DNA of 64,000 bases from Collimonas sp. OK307 (GTDB taxonomy: Bacteria > Pseudomonadota > Gammaproteobacteria > Burkholderiales > Burkholderiaceae_D): assembly GCF_900113705.1 (NCBI RefSeq), contig NZ_FOQI01000006.1, positions 62,001 through 126,000 of the forward strand, given 5' to 3'. The translations under genes were made by a program, and so were the position numbers. A model generated the notes under the pieces. It saw only the letters and a list, made by a program, of their open reading frames with translations. It was not told where the DNA came from and made no database searches. Every line of letters starts with the position of its first letter. The first letter of the stretch is position 1. Shown here one piece after another: positions 8,196 through 17,070 of the stretch.

Positions 8196-9218
8196 TCAGG
8201 CGGGATTGTTAATGTGCTGTTTTACGTGGGTTTTCCGCCAGGTCGCCGGCGCTTCTCCGAACTCGGCTTTAAACCATCTCGTAAACGAGCTTGGCATAGA
8301 GTAACCCAGGAGCGCCGCCACGCGCCCCAGAGAAAAATTGGGATTTTCCATATAGCGCACGGCCAGGTCACGCCGCGCATTATTGACCAGATTCGAGAAA
8401 ACCTCCCCCGATTCCGACAACTGGCGCTGCATGGACCTGACATTCAATCCCATACTTTGCGAGATTTGCTCTATGGTTGCATGTCCGGCAGGCAAAGAAA
8501 GATAGATCGCTTTTTCGACATCGGATGCTAGAGAGTGCTCTGTTTCCCGTCGCATGGTATCGACATAATTTTGCGCATACTTCGCCATTTTTGAATCTGC
8601 GCGCAGGTTCGGCGAATTCAGGTCGGAAGCGTGGCAAACGATACCGTTGAATTCGCTGCCAAACTCAATATGTACACCGAATATCCGGCGATAAATATTT
8701 AATTGCGGTGGCGCCTGGTGGGTAAAGTTCACACTGAGCGGCAACCAGCGTTCGCCGATCAATGCATTAATCGTGCGGAATAGCACGCCCAGAGCCAGTT
8801 CGATGGCTTGTCGCGATGACAATTTTTTATCAGCCACGATTTCTTCTTTGATGATCACTTTCTGATCTGCGGCCTCAACGTGAATAGCCAGTGATTCATT
8901 CAGAAGATGTTTGTATTGCATGAGCGTCGACAACACATCTTTGAGCGTTTCTTGATGCGCGATTAGCAAGCTCATCACACCGAAATCGGATAGGTGCCGT
9001 GATTCTGCCATCAAGAGACCAAAAGTCGGGCAGTTTGTCCGATCCGCAGAATCTTCCAGCAACTGAATTACAGCGCCGACAGGAATTTTCTGATCGGGAT
9101 CCGCCAGCAAACTCTTACTCAGACCGACCTTTTGCAACAGACTTTGAGGATTCAACCCAAGGCTATGCGCGACTTCAAAATAATTGGTAAGCGCCGCTGC
9201 CCTCACAAGCATACTCAT
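8196..9218 (-). CDS. AraC-family regulator with N-terminal arabinose-binding-type (PF12625) domain
   Basis: 340 residues from the ATG at 9218, which has an AGGAGGAG ribosome binding site 6-7 nt upstream; the frame is open further upstream but without one. The first ~190 residues match the OruR/ArgR-like sensor domain (LTNYFEVAHSLGLNPQSLL, LSDFGVMSLL). The last ~100 form two helix-turn-helix motifs (ATIEQISQSMGLNVRSMQRQL; SLGRVAALLGYSMPSSFTRWF). It is divergent from the catabolic operon at 9431, and is its likely activator. Confidence 0.9.
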   Translation of the reverse strand: MSMLVRAAALTNYFEVAHSLGLNPQSLLQKVGLSKSLLADPDQKIPVGAVIQLLEDSADRTNCPTFGLLMAESRHLSDFGVMSLLIAHQETLKDVLSTLMQYKHLLNESLAIHVEAADQKVIIKEEIVADKKLSSRQAIELALGVLFRTINALIGERWLPLSVNFTHQAPPQLNIYRRIFGVHIEFGSEFNGIVCHASDLNSPNLRADSKMAKYAQNYVDTMRRETEHSLASDVEKAIYLSLPAGHATIEQISQSMGLNVRSMQRQLSESGEVFSNLVNNARRDLAVRYMENPNFSLGRVAALLGYSMPSSFTRWFKAEFGEAPATWRKTHVKQHINNPA

Positions 9219-9269
9219 AGGAATCTCCTCCTTTAACCGGCTATAGCGTGATTTGCTCAGCGATTTATT

Positions 9270-9324
9270 TTTGTCATGAAATGCGTATTTTTCGCTTTTA
9301 TTATGCAACGTTTGTCATGAAATG
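9270..9324. promoter_or_regulatory. Two 14-bp direct repeats, putative AraC operator
   Basis: TTTGTCATGAAATG occurs at 9270-9283 and again, identical, at 9311-9324. The 41-bp period is close to four turns of the helix, putting both on one face. AraC-type activators bind direct repeats near the -35 region of their targets. The pair lies between the divergent araC-like gene and the quinone oxidoreductase gene. Confidence 0.6.
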
Positions 9325-9430
9325 AAAAGTTTATGCCGCCCAATGCGAAGCAAACAAGCTATGCCTCCAGTATATTTTTCTTCATGCGAACAACTCGCGA
9401 AAAAATAAATCAGAAAACTGGAGATAGAGA

Positions 9431-10411
9431 ATGTCTAAATGCGTCCGTTTTTACGAAACCGGTGGGCCAGAAGTTCTGCGCTATGAAAATGTGGAAGTCG
9501 GGGACCCTGGTCCGGGACAGATAAGGCTGCGGCATGTTGCCGTCGGACTGAACTTCGCCGATACCTATTTTCGTAATGGCACCTACCCTGTGCCCTTGCC
9601 GTCGGGGATGGGAGTCGAAGCCTCGGGGGTGGTGCAAGCCGTGGGGAGCGGGGTAACTGATTTTTCGATCGGTGACCGTGTTACCTATACTGGTTTCCAT
9701 ACTGCATTGGGTGCTTACAGCACCGAGCGTCTGATCGATCCAGCCTTACTCATCAAGATACCGGAAACGATCGCTTTCGAGACCGCCGCCGCAATGACCA
9801 TGCGCGGCCTGACTTCCGCCTATCTGATGCGCCGTATCCATGCATATCAGCCAGGGGACAGCATTTTGTTGCATGCAGCAGCCGGCGGCGTCGGTTTGAT
9901 CGTCTCCCAGTGGGCAAAAGTTCTCGGACTGAGGGTGATCGGCACCGTATCCTCCGATGCCAAGGCGGCACTCGCATTAGCGAATGGATGCGACGAAGTC
10001 ATTAATTACAGCCATGAAGATGTCGCCAAGCGCACCCGCGAGTTGACAGATGGACGCGGTGTCGATGTCGTGATTGACGGTGTGGGTAAAGATACTTTCA
10101 TGCCTTCGCTGAACTCGCTCAAACGTCGCGGCTTGCTGGTCTGCGTCGGGACGGCTTCTGGTTCCATTCCGCCATTTGACCCGGTTCTGCTGGCCATGAA
10201 GGGGTCTATCTATATGACTCGCCCGGCGCTAGCCGATTACATCGCCGATCCGGTTGAAAAGGCTGCGCTGGCAAACGAGCTATTTACGCATGTCGCCGGC
10301 GGTAAAATCAATATTCAGATTAATCAGCGCTACAGTCTGGAAGACGCGGCGGCGGCCCATCACGATCTGGAGTCGCGCAGCACCACGGGTTCCTCCATCT
10401 TTATTATCTGA
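9431..10411 (+). CDS. NADPH:quinone oxidoreductase, zinc-free MDR family
   Basis: 326 residues, full length for the QOR (zeta-crystallin) group. It has the N-terminal GroES-like fold (GVEASGVVQAVGSGV near residue 60), the Rossmann motif AAAGGVGLIVSQWAK near 147, and the NYSHED and RGVDVVIDGVG segments of QOR. It lacks the catalytic-zinc cysteine/histidine set of alcohol dehydrogenases. It likely reduces a quinone or an enone with NADPH. It heads the catabolic operon; the next gene follows after 10 bp. Confidence 0.88.
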   Translation: MSKCVRFYETGGPEVLRYENVEVGDPGPGQIRLRHVAVGLNFADTYFRNGTYPVPLPSGMGVEASGVVQAVGSGVTDFSIGDRVTYTGFHTALGAYSTERLIDPALLIKIPETIAFETAAAMTMRGLTSAYLMRRIHAYQPGDSILLHAAAGGVGLIVSQWAKVLGLRVIGTVSSDAKAALALANGCDEVINYSHEDVAKRTRELTDGRGVDVVIDGVGKDTFMPSLNSLKRRGLLVCVGTASGSIPPFDPVLLAMKGSIYMTRPALADYIADPVEKAALANELFTHVAGGKINIQINQRYSLEDAAAAHHDLESRSTTGSSIFII

Positions 10412-10421
10412 GGAGACGATC

Positions 10422-11270
10422 ATGCGTATTGAGCAATTGACTTGCAGCATAGGTGCAGAGGTGATTGGCGTCAATCTTGCTGATGCGGTACACGATGATG
10501 CGCTGTTTGCCGAAATCAGAGCACAACTGGTCAAGCATAAAGTACTGTTTTTGCGCAATCAGGACATTAGCCGGGCCGAACACGTGGCCTTTGCGCGTCG
10601 CTTCGGCGACCTGGAGGAGCACCCGGTAGTCGGTAGCGATCCAGAACATCCAGGCCTGGTGCAAATTTACAAGACACCTGATCAGCCGAATGCACGCTAT
10701 GAAAATGCCTGGCATACCGATGCTACATGGAGAGAGGCACCGCCATTCGGCTGCGTATTGCGCTGCGTGGAGACACCGGATGTCGGCGGTGACACGATTT
10801 GGGCAAATATGGTTCTCGCATACGAAAATCTGCCTGAAGACATCAAGAACAAAATTGCGCCATTGCGTGCACGTCACAGCCTTGAAGCCAGTTTTGGCGC
10901 CGCCATGCCTATCGAAAAACGACTGGCATTGAAAGCACAATATCCCGATGCAGAACATCCTGTAGTCAGGATACATCCCGATACCGGCGAAAAAATTCTG
11001 TTTGTGAATGCATTTACTACGCACTTCACTAATTTTCATACACCAGCCAATGTTCGCTTCGGGCAGGATTGTGCGCCTGGTTCCAGCCACTTGTTAAATT
11101 ATCTGATCAGTCAGGCCAACATTCCCGAATACCAGGTGCGCTGGCGCTGGCAGAAAAACAGCGTTGCTATCTGGGATAACCGCAGCACGCAGCATTACGC
11201 GGTCATGGACTATCCGCCGTGCCATAGAAAGATGGAGCGCGCAGGCATTGTCGGCGACGTGCCATTTTGA
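10422..11270 (+). CDS. TfdA/TauD-family Fe(II)/2-oxoglutarate dioxygenase
   Basis: 282 residues from the ATG at 10422, which has GAGGAGA upstream; an upstream start at 10254 lies inside the QOR gene. The iron-binding HxD is in AWHTDATW (about residues 102-104), and the distal His with the 2-oxoglutarate arginine follows in WDNRSTQHYAV and the C-terminal RAGIVGD region. Family members hydroxylate taurine, phenoxyacetates, alkyl sulfates and other acids, usually releasing succinate and the cleaved product. The substrate cannot be read from the sequence; no sulfur-starvation genes are nearby. Confidence 0.88.
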   Translation: MRIEQLTCSIGAEVIGVNLADAVHDDALFAEIRAQLVKHKVLFLRNQDISRAEHVAFARRFGDLEEHPVVGSDPEHPGLVQIYKTPDQPNARYENAWHTDATWREAPPFGCVLRCVETPDVGGDTIWANMVLAYENLPEDIKNKIAPLRARHSLEASFGAAMPIEKRLALKAQYPDAEHPVVRIHPDTGEKILFVNAFTTHFTNFHTPANVRFGQDCAPGSSHLLNYLISQANIPEYQVRWRWQKNSVAIWDNRSTQHYAVMDYPPCHRKMERAGIVGDVPF

Positions 11271-11321
11271 AATTCAGAGTGAATTTTTTTAAATAAAACA
11301 GAATATTTCAAGGAGTACACC

Positions 11322-12386
11322 ATGCAGTTTCTCGACGATTCATTATTTCCGGAAAATCAACACAAGGTAGTCATCACAGTCGCACCGTATGGTCCGGAAT
11401 GGGAGCCACGCGATTTTCCGGAAGATATTCCGGTCACCATGGAAGAACAAATTCAAAAAGCGGTCGATTGCTATAACGCTGGCGCAACAGTATTGCATTT
11501 GCATGTACGTGAACTCGACGGCAAAGGCTCCAAGCGCCTGTCGAAGTTCAATGAATTGATCGCAGGTGTCAAGGCAGCAGTGCCAGACATGATCATTCAG
11601 GTCGGCGGTTCGATTTCATTCGCGCCTGAGAGCGATGGCGAAGCTGCCAAATGGCTGTCAGATGATGCCCGTCATATGCTCGCTGAGCTTTCGCCGAAAC
11701 CAGACCAGGTGACTGTAGCGATCAATACGACGCAGATGAATATTACAGAGTTAATGATCCGGGAAGAACTGGCAGGGACTTCATTAATGGAACCTGGCTA
11801 TTACGAGGCTTACCGCGAAATGATCGTACCTTCCGGACCAGGCTGGGTAGAGGAACACTTGCGCCGCTTGCAGGCAGCCGGCATCCAGCCGCATTTTCAA
11901 TTAACTGGAATGCATGCGCTGGAAACGTTGGAAAGACTGGTTCGCCGAGGCATCTACACTGGTCCCTTAAATGTGACATGGATTGGCATCGGCGGCGGTT
12001 TTGATGGCCCAAATCCTAACAATTTCATGCAATTCGTTAATCGCCTTCCCGATGGCGCATGTTTGACCGCTGAATCTCTGATGCGCTACGTAGTACCCTT
12101 CAATATGATCGCGATGGCGATGGGTTTCCATCCACGCTGCGGTATCGAAGATTGCATCATGGATCAGCATGGAAAGCGCATGACGTCTGTACAGCAGATC
12201 GAACAGTGCGTGCGCATTGCCCGCGAACTGGGTCGTGAAGTGGCAACGGGTAAGGAAGCTCGGGAAATTTACAACATTGGTGTTCAGTACAAGAACGCAG
12301 ACGAGACTCTGGCAAAACTCGGTATGGCGCCTAACCGCGTGAAAGGCCAGCGAGGTTTTCCGCTGCGGGACGCGCAACCACAATAA
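11322..12386 (+). CDS. Beta-keto acid cleavage enzyme (BKACE, DUF849 family)
   Basis: 354 residues. The N-terminus VVITVAPYGPEWEP and the zinc-site motif TVLHLHVRE (about 48-56), with the later QVGGSISF, LTGMHALE and GIGGGFDGPNP segments, match the TIM-barrel BKACE family. These enzymes react a beta-keto acid with acetyl-CoA to give acetoacetate and a shortened CoA ester (Kce in lysine fermentation is the founding case). A GGAG ribosome binding site precedes the ATG. A dioxygenase followed by BKACE suggests a pathway through a 3-keto acid. Confidence 0.88.
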   Translation: MQFLDDSLFPENQHKVVITVAPYGPEWEPRDFPEDIPVTMEEQIQKAVDCYNAGATVLHLHVRELDGKGSKRLSKFNELIAGVKAAVPDMIIQVGGSISFAPESDGEAAKWLSDDARHMLAELSPKPDQVTVAINTTQMNITELMIREELAGTSLMEPGYYEAYREMIVPSGPGWVEEHLRRLQAAGIQPHFQLTGMHALETLERLVRRGIYTGPLNVTWIGIGGGFDGPNPNNFMQFVNRLPDGACLTAESLMRYVVPFNMIAMAMGFHPRCGIEDCIMDQHGKRMTSVQQIEQCVRIARELGREVATGKEAREIYNIGVQYKNADETLAKLGMAPNRVKGQRGFPLRDAQPQ

Positions 12387-12490
12387 ATAACAGCCATACA
12401 TCGTGATAAATGCAAACCGGAGCAGAAATATCTGCCCGAGTTTGCAAACATAGAATCGCAAAAATAAAGCGATCTACACTGGAGACAATC

Positions 12491-13816
12491 TTGGCTTATA
12501 ACTACACATCATCCGGCGCGGACGCAAGTCCTGTCGTCAATGTCACACGGCGTTACGCCTGGCTGGTTTTTGCACTGACCTTTGGATTGCTGATCTCTGA
12601 CTACATGTCGCGTCAGGTGCTCAATGCAGTATTTCCATTGATCAAAATCGAATGGAGTCTATCCGATTCCCAGTTGGGTACTTTAGGCGGCATCGTCGCA
12701 CTGATGGTCGGGCTGCTGACATTCCCGCTTTCTTTGCTCGCTGATCGCTGGGGGCGCGTTAAAAGCCTGGTACTCATGGCTGTACTGTGGAGTCTGGCGA
12801 CGCTTGCCTGCGGTTTGTCGCAATCGTATCACCAGATGTTCCTGGCACGCTTTTTTGTCGGCGTCGGCGAAGCTGCTTATGGAAGCGTCGGGGTGGCACT
12901 GGTGTTATCCGTCTTTCCTGCCAACTTGCGTTCCACGCTGACGGCCGCATTCATGGCTGGCGGGTTGATAGGTTCAGTTCTTGGCGTAGGCTTTGGGGGC
13001 GTGCTGGCGACGCACATTGGATGGCGCTGGGCGTTTGGATGCATCGCCTTGTTCGGACTGATACTGGCTATTCTATTTCCATTGATCCTCAAAAAGAACA
13101 TGGCTGCTTTGGATCGCCCGAATACGGCCAGATTCCTGTCCGATTCTAAAACACACAAAGATCAACCTGCACCCCTCATGGGTTTGTTCTCGACGAAGTC
13201 CGTGATGTGCGCTTATGTCGGGAGTGGGCTGCAACTGTTCATTATCAGTGCCCTGGTCGGCTGGATGCCGAGCTACCTGAACCGGTCTTACCAAATGAAA
13301 CCTGATAAGGCGGGCATTCTGGCCGCAGCGTTTTTGATAAGCGCCAGTTTAGGCATGGTTTTGTGCGGCATAGTGTGTGATCGCCTGGGACGCAATTCGC
13401 CGGTGCGGAAAGTGAAACTGGTCATTGGTTTTTGTATTATCAGCGGCGCCTTGTTGATGTTTGCATTTCAATTGCCTGTAGGTTCTACGCAACTCATTTT
13501 TATTGCTTTTGGAATGTTTTTTGCCGCCGGATCGGCTGGCCCGGCTGGCGCCATGGTCGCCAATCTGACTAGTCCTGCCATACACGGCACCGCATTCGCG
13601 ACATTGACTTTGGCAAATAATTTACTTGGCTTTGCGCCTGGTCCGATTGTGACCGGAATGCTGGCAGACAGATTTGGCCTGCAAGCGACATTGCAGTTGA
13701 TTCCTTTAGTCAGCATAGCGTCAACTCTGGTGTTCATGATTGGCAAGCAGTATTACGAAAACGATCTGAACAAAGTCGCATCGCTGGCTGCAGAAAAAAA
13801 TATTGCGACATGCTAA
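12491..13816 (+). CDS. MFS transporter
   Basis: About 441 residues with 12 predicted membrane helices. The MFS signature after helix 2 is clear (LADRWGRVKSL) and repeated in the second half (CDRLGRNSPVRK). I chose the TTG at 12491 because GGAGA sits 5 nt upstream and the first helix begins soon after; an ATG at 12410 would add 27 unrelated residues without a site. Likely the uptake carrier for the pathway substrate. Its stop overlaps the next gene. Confidence 0.85.
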   Translation: MAYNYTSSGADASPVVNVTRRYAWLVFALTFGLLISDYMSRQVLNAVFPLIKIEWSLSDSQLGTLGGIVALMVGLLTFPLSLLADRWGRVKSLVLMAVLWSLATLACGLSQSYHQMFLARFFVGVGEAAYGSVGVALVLSVFPANLRSTLTAAFMAGGLIGSVLGVGFGGVLATHIGWRWAFGCIALFGLILAILFPLILKKNMAALDRPNTARFLSDSKTHKDQPAPLMGLFSTKSVMCAYVGSGLQLFIISALVGWMPSYLNRSYQMKPDKAGILAAAFLISASLGMVLCGIVCDRLGRNSPVRKVKLVIGFCIISGALLMFAFQLPVGSTQLIFIAFGMFFAAGSAGPAGAMVANLTSPAIHGTAFATLTLANNLLGFAPGPIVTGMLADRFGLQATLQLIPLVSIASTLVFMIGKQYYENDLNKVASLAAEKNIATC

Positions 13817-14469
13817 TGAAAAACAATTTACACATTGACGTCAGTTTTGATCTGATCTGTCCCTGGTGCCTGATCGGTAAAATCAGTCTGGAGCAGGCGA
13901 TCAGTAAAATATCGGAACAATATCCGTCGGTCGACGTGACTGTGAAATGGCATGGCATGCAGCTGCTGCCAGACGTGCCAAAGAATGGACTGCCATTTCA
14001 GACTTTCTATGAACGACGATTGGGTAGTCCGCAAGCTGTGTCTTTGCGTCAACAACAAGTCAATGAGGCAGCGGCTAAGGTAGGTTTGCATATCAGGTTT
14101 GATCGTATGAAGACATTTCCGAATACGGCAAAAGCACATGCATTGCTTACCTACATGTCGACGTTTTCGGGTGGAGAAAAAATCGAACAAATGTTGGATC
14201 GTTTGTTTAGCGGATATTTCTTCCTTGGTGAAGATATTGGCAGCGATGAACTGCTTTACGAAATCGCACAAGCGGCCGGGATTGGACGAGAAATGTTTGA
14301 TGAGTGGCTGGAACGCCCGGAATCGAATGTCTTGATGGATGGGGACCTGTCACAGGTCAGCGGTGTTCCGCATTATGTCTTCAATCAAAAGATCGAAATG
14401 AGCGGGGCACAACCTCCCGAGCAACTCTTCGCTGTCATGCAAAATCTATTGGAAAGCGAAACGCAATGA
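13810..14469 (+). CDS. DsbA-family protein, FrnE-like
   Basis: 219 residues without a signal peptide, so cytoplasmic. The N-terminal thioredoxin strand leads to a CPWC motif (DLICPWCLIGKISLEQA), then a long helical insert and a cis-proline loop GVPHYVFN (about 193-200), as in FrnE-type oxidoreductases and the related 2-hydroxychromene-2-carboxylate isomerases. Starts at 13810 or at 13816 are both possible; the second gives a TAATG overlap with the MFS gene. Its role in the operon is unknown. Confidence 0.82.
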   Translation: MLMKNNLHIDVSFDLICPWCLIGKISLEQAISKISEQYPSVDVTVKWHGMQLLPDVPKNGLPFQTFYERRLGSPQAVSLRQQQVNEAAAKVGLHIRFDRMKTFPNTAKAHALLTYMSTFSGGEKIEQMLDRLFSGYFFLGEDIGSDELLYEIAQAAGIGREMFDEWLERPESNVLMDGDLSQVSGVPHYVFNQKIEMSGAQPPEQLFAVMQNLLESETQ

Positions 14470-14801
14470 CAGTCACACCGCACATGCCTGGCAGAACGGA
14501 TATATCCACCGGCCAAAGAATGTTTGCCCGCATTGATGGAAGAGATATTGCGATTTTCAATGTCGACGGGGATATCTATGCAATTGATGATAGCTGCCCG
14601 CACTCAGGGGCGTCGTTGTTTCGCGGCACGCTGGATGGTTACATGCTGAAGTGCCCTGCACATGGTCTGAGTTTCGATATTCGAAGCGGTTGCATGAAAT
14701 ATGGCGCGGGCATGGCCGTCCGCACTTATGCAAGCAAATTGGTTGATGGAGAAATCGTTTTCGATTTCCCGGAAATAAAGAATGCAGAGAAGCCGGCATG
14801 A
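14466..14801 (+). CDS. Rieske [2Fe-2S] ferredoxin
   Basis: 111 residues from the ATG at 14466, which overlaps the previous stop as ATGA. Cluster ligands are visible as CPHSGA and, 18 residues on, CPAHGL. No oxygenase domain is attached, so it is an electron carrier like BphF/NdoA-type ferredoxins. No Rieske oxygenase large subunit lies in the window, so its electron acceptor must be elsewhere, or it serves the 2-oxoglutarate enzyme or another partner. Confidence 0.88.
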   Translation: MTVTPHMPGRTDISTGQRMFARIDGRDIAIFNVDGDIYAIDDSCPHSGASLFRGTLDGYMLKCPAHGLSFDIRSGCMKYGAGMAVRTYASKLVDGEIVFDFPEIKNAEKPA

Positions 14802-14853
14802 ATTGAAAGAACTGATGATCGTTGGCGTTAAACCGGTTCTTTTGATGGTCACT

Positions 14854-14884
14854 GAAACGACATGGTTAACCCGTTTCGTTTTAT
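14854..14884 (+). terminator. Weak hairpin inside the catabolic operon
   Basis: GAAACG (14854-14859) pairs with CGTTTC (14872-14877), with an inner GGTTAACC, and GTTTT follows. The stem is only 6 bp, so it may attenuate rather than end transcription between the Rieske gene and the hydrolase. Confidence 0.3.
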
Positions 14885-14998
14885 CCATGCCGAGCATGCA
14901 GCCGAGAGGCTGAATTTTCACTAAACGCTTGAATTAAGGCTGACGCAATCTGCGTGAATGCCAGGCACCGCTTCGTTCGTAATATTTGGAAAATCGAT

Positions 14999-15571
14999 AT
15001 GTTAGATCAAAAAGACACCACAATTTTAATTGTTCCGGGACTGAGGGATCACGTGCCGGAACATTGGCAGACTTTACTTGAAGCACGATTGTCGGCATTC
15101 AGATCGGTTCCCCCTCTGGAAACAAATAAATTGGATCTTGCGGCAAGGATCGCGGCGATTGAGAAAACAATCAATGCAATCGACGGCCCGATCATCGTCG
15201 TTGCCCATAGCGGCGGAACCATCATGTTCGCTCACTGGGCGCAAAGACATTCAACTGAAAAAATTCTGGGTGCTTTGCTGGCTGTCCCGCCGGATTTTGA
15301 AAAACCACTTCCAGCGGGATATCCGACTATCGATGAGTTCGGAGAAAACGGATGGCTGCCAGTGCCGCGCGCACCGCTTCCGTTTCGTTCCATCGTCACC
15401 GTCAGCGAGAATGATCCATTGGGTGATATCGCAGCTGTCAGCGCATTAGCCAACGAGTGGGGAAGTCAAATCGTCAACCTGGGCAAGGTCGGACATTTGA
15501 ATCCGGCTTCAGGATATGGAGATTGGCCGGAAGCGGATGCGCTGATTCAACGACTCATCGATGAGTGTTGA
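14999..15571 (+). CDS. Small serine alpha/beta hydrolase (RBBP9/YdeN family)
   Basis: 190 residues. TILIVPGLRDHVPEHWQTLLEARL is the N-terminal signature of the RBBP9/YdeN group; the nucleophile serine is in VVAHSGG (about residue 71), and GHLNPASGYGDWPEA near the end carries the catalytic histidine. Known members are serine hydrolases of mostly unknown substrate. The ATG at 14999 is preferred over one at 14954, though neither has a strong ribosome binding site. It is 197 bp after the Rieske gene. Confidence 0.82.
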   Translation: MLDQKDTTILIVPGLRDHVPEHWQTLLEARLSAFRSVPPLETNKLDLAARIAAIEKTINAIDGPIIVVAHSGGTIMFAHWAQRHSTEKILGALLAVPPDFEKPLPAGYPTIDEFGENGWLPVPRAPLPFRSIVTVSENDPLGDIAAVSALANEWGSQIVNLGKVGHLNPASGYGDWPEADALIQRLIDEC

Positions 15572-15675
15572 GAGCCGGGAATTTCTGCGTTTCATACTCA
15601 ATAGCCGATTCATCTTAAAGATCAAAAAACAAAATTTCTGCCTCAGGAGAAAAAGTACAAAGCGATAAACCTCAA

Positions 15676-15719
15676 AAAACTTGATTTGCTGAGAATCGTG
15701 ATGATTCTGTCTGAGTTTT
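15676..15719. promoter_or_regulatory. Nested inverted repeat upstream of porin gene
   Basis: AGAATC (15692-15697) pairs with GATTCT (15703-15708), and outside it AAAACT (15676-15681) pairs with AGTTTT (15714-15719). The element lies about 50 bp before the porin start and could be an operator or leader hairpin. No T-run follows the inner stem. Confidence 0.3.
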
Positions 15720-15767
15720 CAAAAAAGTAGTTTGCTTCATCATTCTAAAAATATATCGGGGACAAAA

Positions 15768-16946
15768 ATGAAATTGAAGTTAACAAGCATTGCGGTAATG
15801 TCTTTATTTACCTGCGCAGCATCTGCGCAATCTTCGGTCACCATCTATGGCATGGCCGATTCCGGGATACTGTCGATATCGAACAATTCCAATCCTGCCT
15901 TAGGTTATCTGCCCAATTCAACTAATGGCGGTGCAGTTGTCGGTGTCAAAGATGGCGGGATGGGGCTGAGTTTTTGGGGTATCCGTGGTTCCGAGGATAT
16001 CGGTAACGGAATGAAGGCTAACTTCAATTTGCGCGGCAATTTTTCTACACAGACAGGTGCTGGCGGCGGCCCCAATTCTTCGGGTGGACTTTCCCTGTTC
16101 AATCAGGAGGCCAATGTAGGCATTTCCGGCGATTTTGGTTCGATCAAGGCAGGTCGTGTGATCGCACCTGTGTTTTACGCATTTGCCGCAACAGATGTTC
16201 GTGGCGGCGCTTATTTTGGCAGTAGCTTAACCGGATTGATCGGCTTAAATAGCGCAACAGGAGCTTTTGCCGGCAGCAATTCGAATGCCCCCATTGCCAC
16301 CATCTACAATGACAATGCCATCGTCTATGTTTCTCCAAAAATATCGGGGATCACTGCCAGTTTTGAGTACGCATTTGGTGAAGTTGCGGGAAATACCTCC
16401 GCGGGAAGACAAATCGTTGGGACCCTGGCTTACGATGATCCTCATTTGAAACTGGACGCTATTTATTACACCGGAAATGACAATGGCATCGTTGCCTCGC
16501 TGAACCCCCAGGGGCACACCACCAATCGCCTGATGCAGATCGGTGCGATGTACACCTTTGACGCGTTATCGTTAAGCATAGGATATTGGAAGGCGGAAAA
16601 TCCCACGTTTCCAGGCGCCGGAACGAATCCGGCCAAATTTGGCGGTGCTGCGACGACAGGTAGTCTTAACATGATTAACTATGGATTAGGGTATCGCATT
16701 TCTCCACTGCTCAATCTGACCTCCGGCGTGTACAGCATCAAAGACAACAATAACAGTGCCAATAAATCCGTCATGTATGTGGTCGGTGCCGATTACGCGC
16801 TGTCGAAGAGCACCAAGTTGTACCTGGAAGCAGCTAACGTCAATAACCACGGCAGCAATATGAATCAGTCTCCCGTCTATGCGCAACCGGTAACGGCAGG
16901 AGTGACTACGCATGCGTGGATGGCAGGCATCAACCATAGATTTTAA
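15768..16946 (+). CDS. Outer membrane porin, Burkholderiales general porin type
   Basis: 392 residues from the ATG at 15768, which has GGGGA upstream. A signal peptide ends at CAASA, and the mature protein starts QSSVTIYGMADSGI, the usual start of betaproteobacterial trimeric porins. The body alternates short beta strands and Gly/Asn-rich loops, and the C-terminus is a strand ending in phenylalanine (AWMAGINHRF), the Bam signal. It lies at the end of the catabolic block and probably admits its substrate. Confidence 0.92.
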   Translation: MKLKLTSIAVMSLFTCAASAQSSVTIYGMADSGILSISNNSNPALGYLPNSTNGGAVVGVKDGGMGLSFWGIRGSEDIGNGMKANFNLRGNFSTQTGAGGGPNSSGGLSLFNQEANVGISGDFGSIKAGRVIAPVFYAFAATDVRGGAYFGSSLTGLIGLNSATGAFAGSNSNAPIATIYNDNAIVYVSPKISGITASFEYAFGEVAGNTSAGRQIVGTLAYDDPHLKLDAIYYTGNDNGIVASLNPQGHTTNRLMQIGAMYTFDALSLSIGYWKAENPTFPGAGTNPAKFGGAATTGSLNMINYGLGYRISPLLNLTSGVYSIKDNNNSANKSVMYVVGADYALSKSTKLYLEAANVNNHGSNMNQSPVYAQPVTAGVTTHAWMAGINHRF

Positions 16947-16986
16947 GTTCTTAACGTCAGAAGCTATTGACGCTATTGAAACCATT

Positions 16987-17015
16987 GCCACCGATTCCAT
17001 GTGATGAATGGTGGC
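16987..17015 (+). terminator. Probable terminator of the porin transcript
   Basis: GCCACC-G-ATTC pairs with GAATGGTGGC around an 8-nt loop (10 bp with one bulged G), 40 bp after the porin stop, followed by the T-rich TATTGTTGATTT. No perfect T-run. Confidence 0.5.
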
Positions 17016-17046
17016 TATTGTTGATTTACCGAGATGGCCCCAAGCG

Positions 17047-17070
17047 ATGCCTGCAGACCATCGCAGGCAT
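17047..17070 (+). terminator. Second hairpin after porin gene
   Basis: ATGCCTGC (17047-17054) pairs perfectly with GCAGGCAT (17063-17070) around an 8-nt loop, followed by TTATTC. It may back up the first terminator. Confidence 0.4.

Noticed and set aside
10254-10421. Extended N-terminus of the TauD-like protein
   Set aside because: The extension lies inside the QOR gene and a good ribosome binding site exists for the ATG at 10422.
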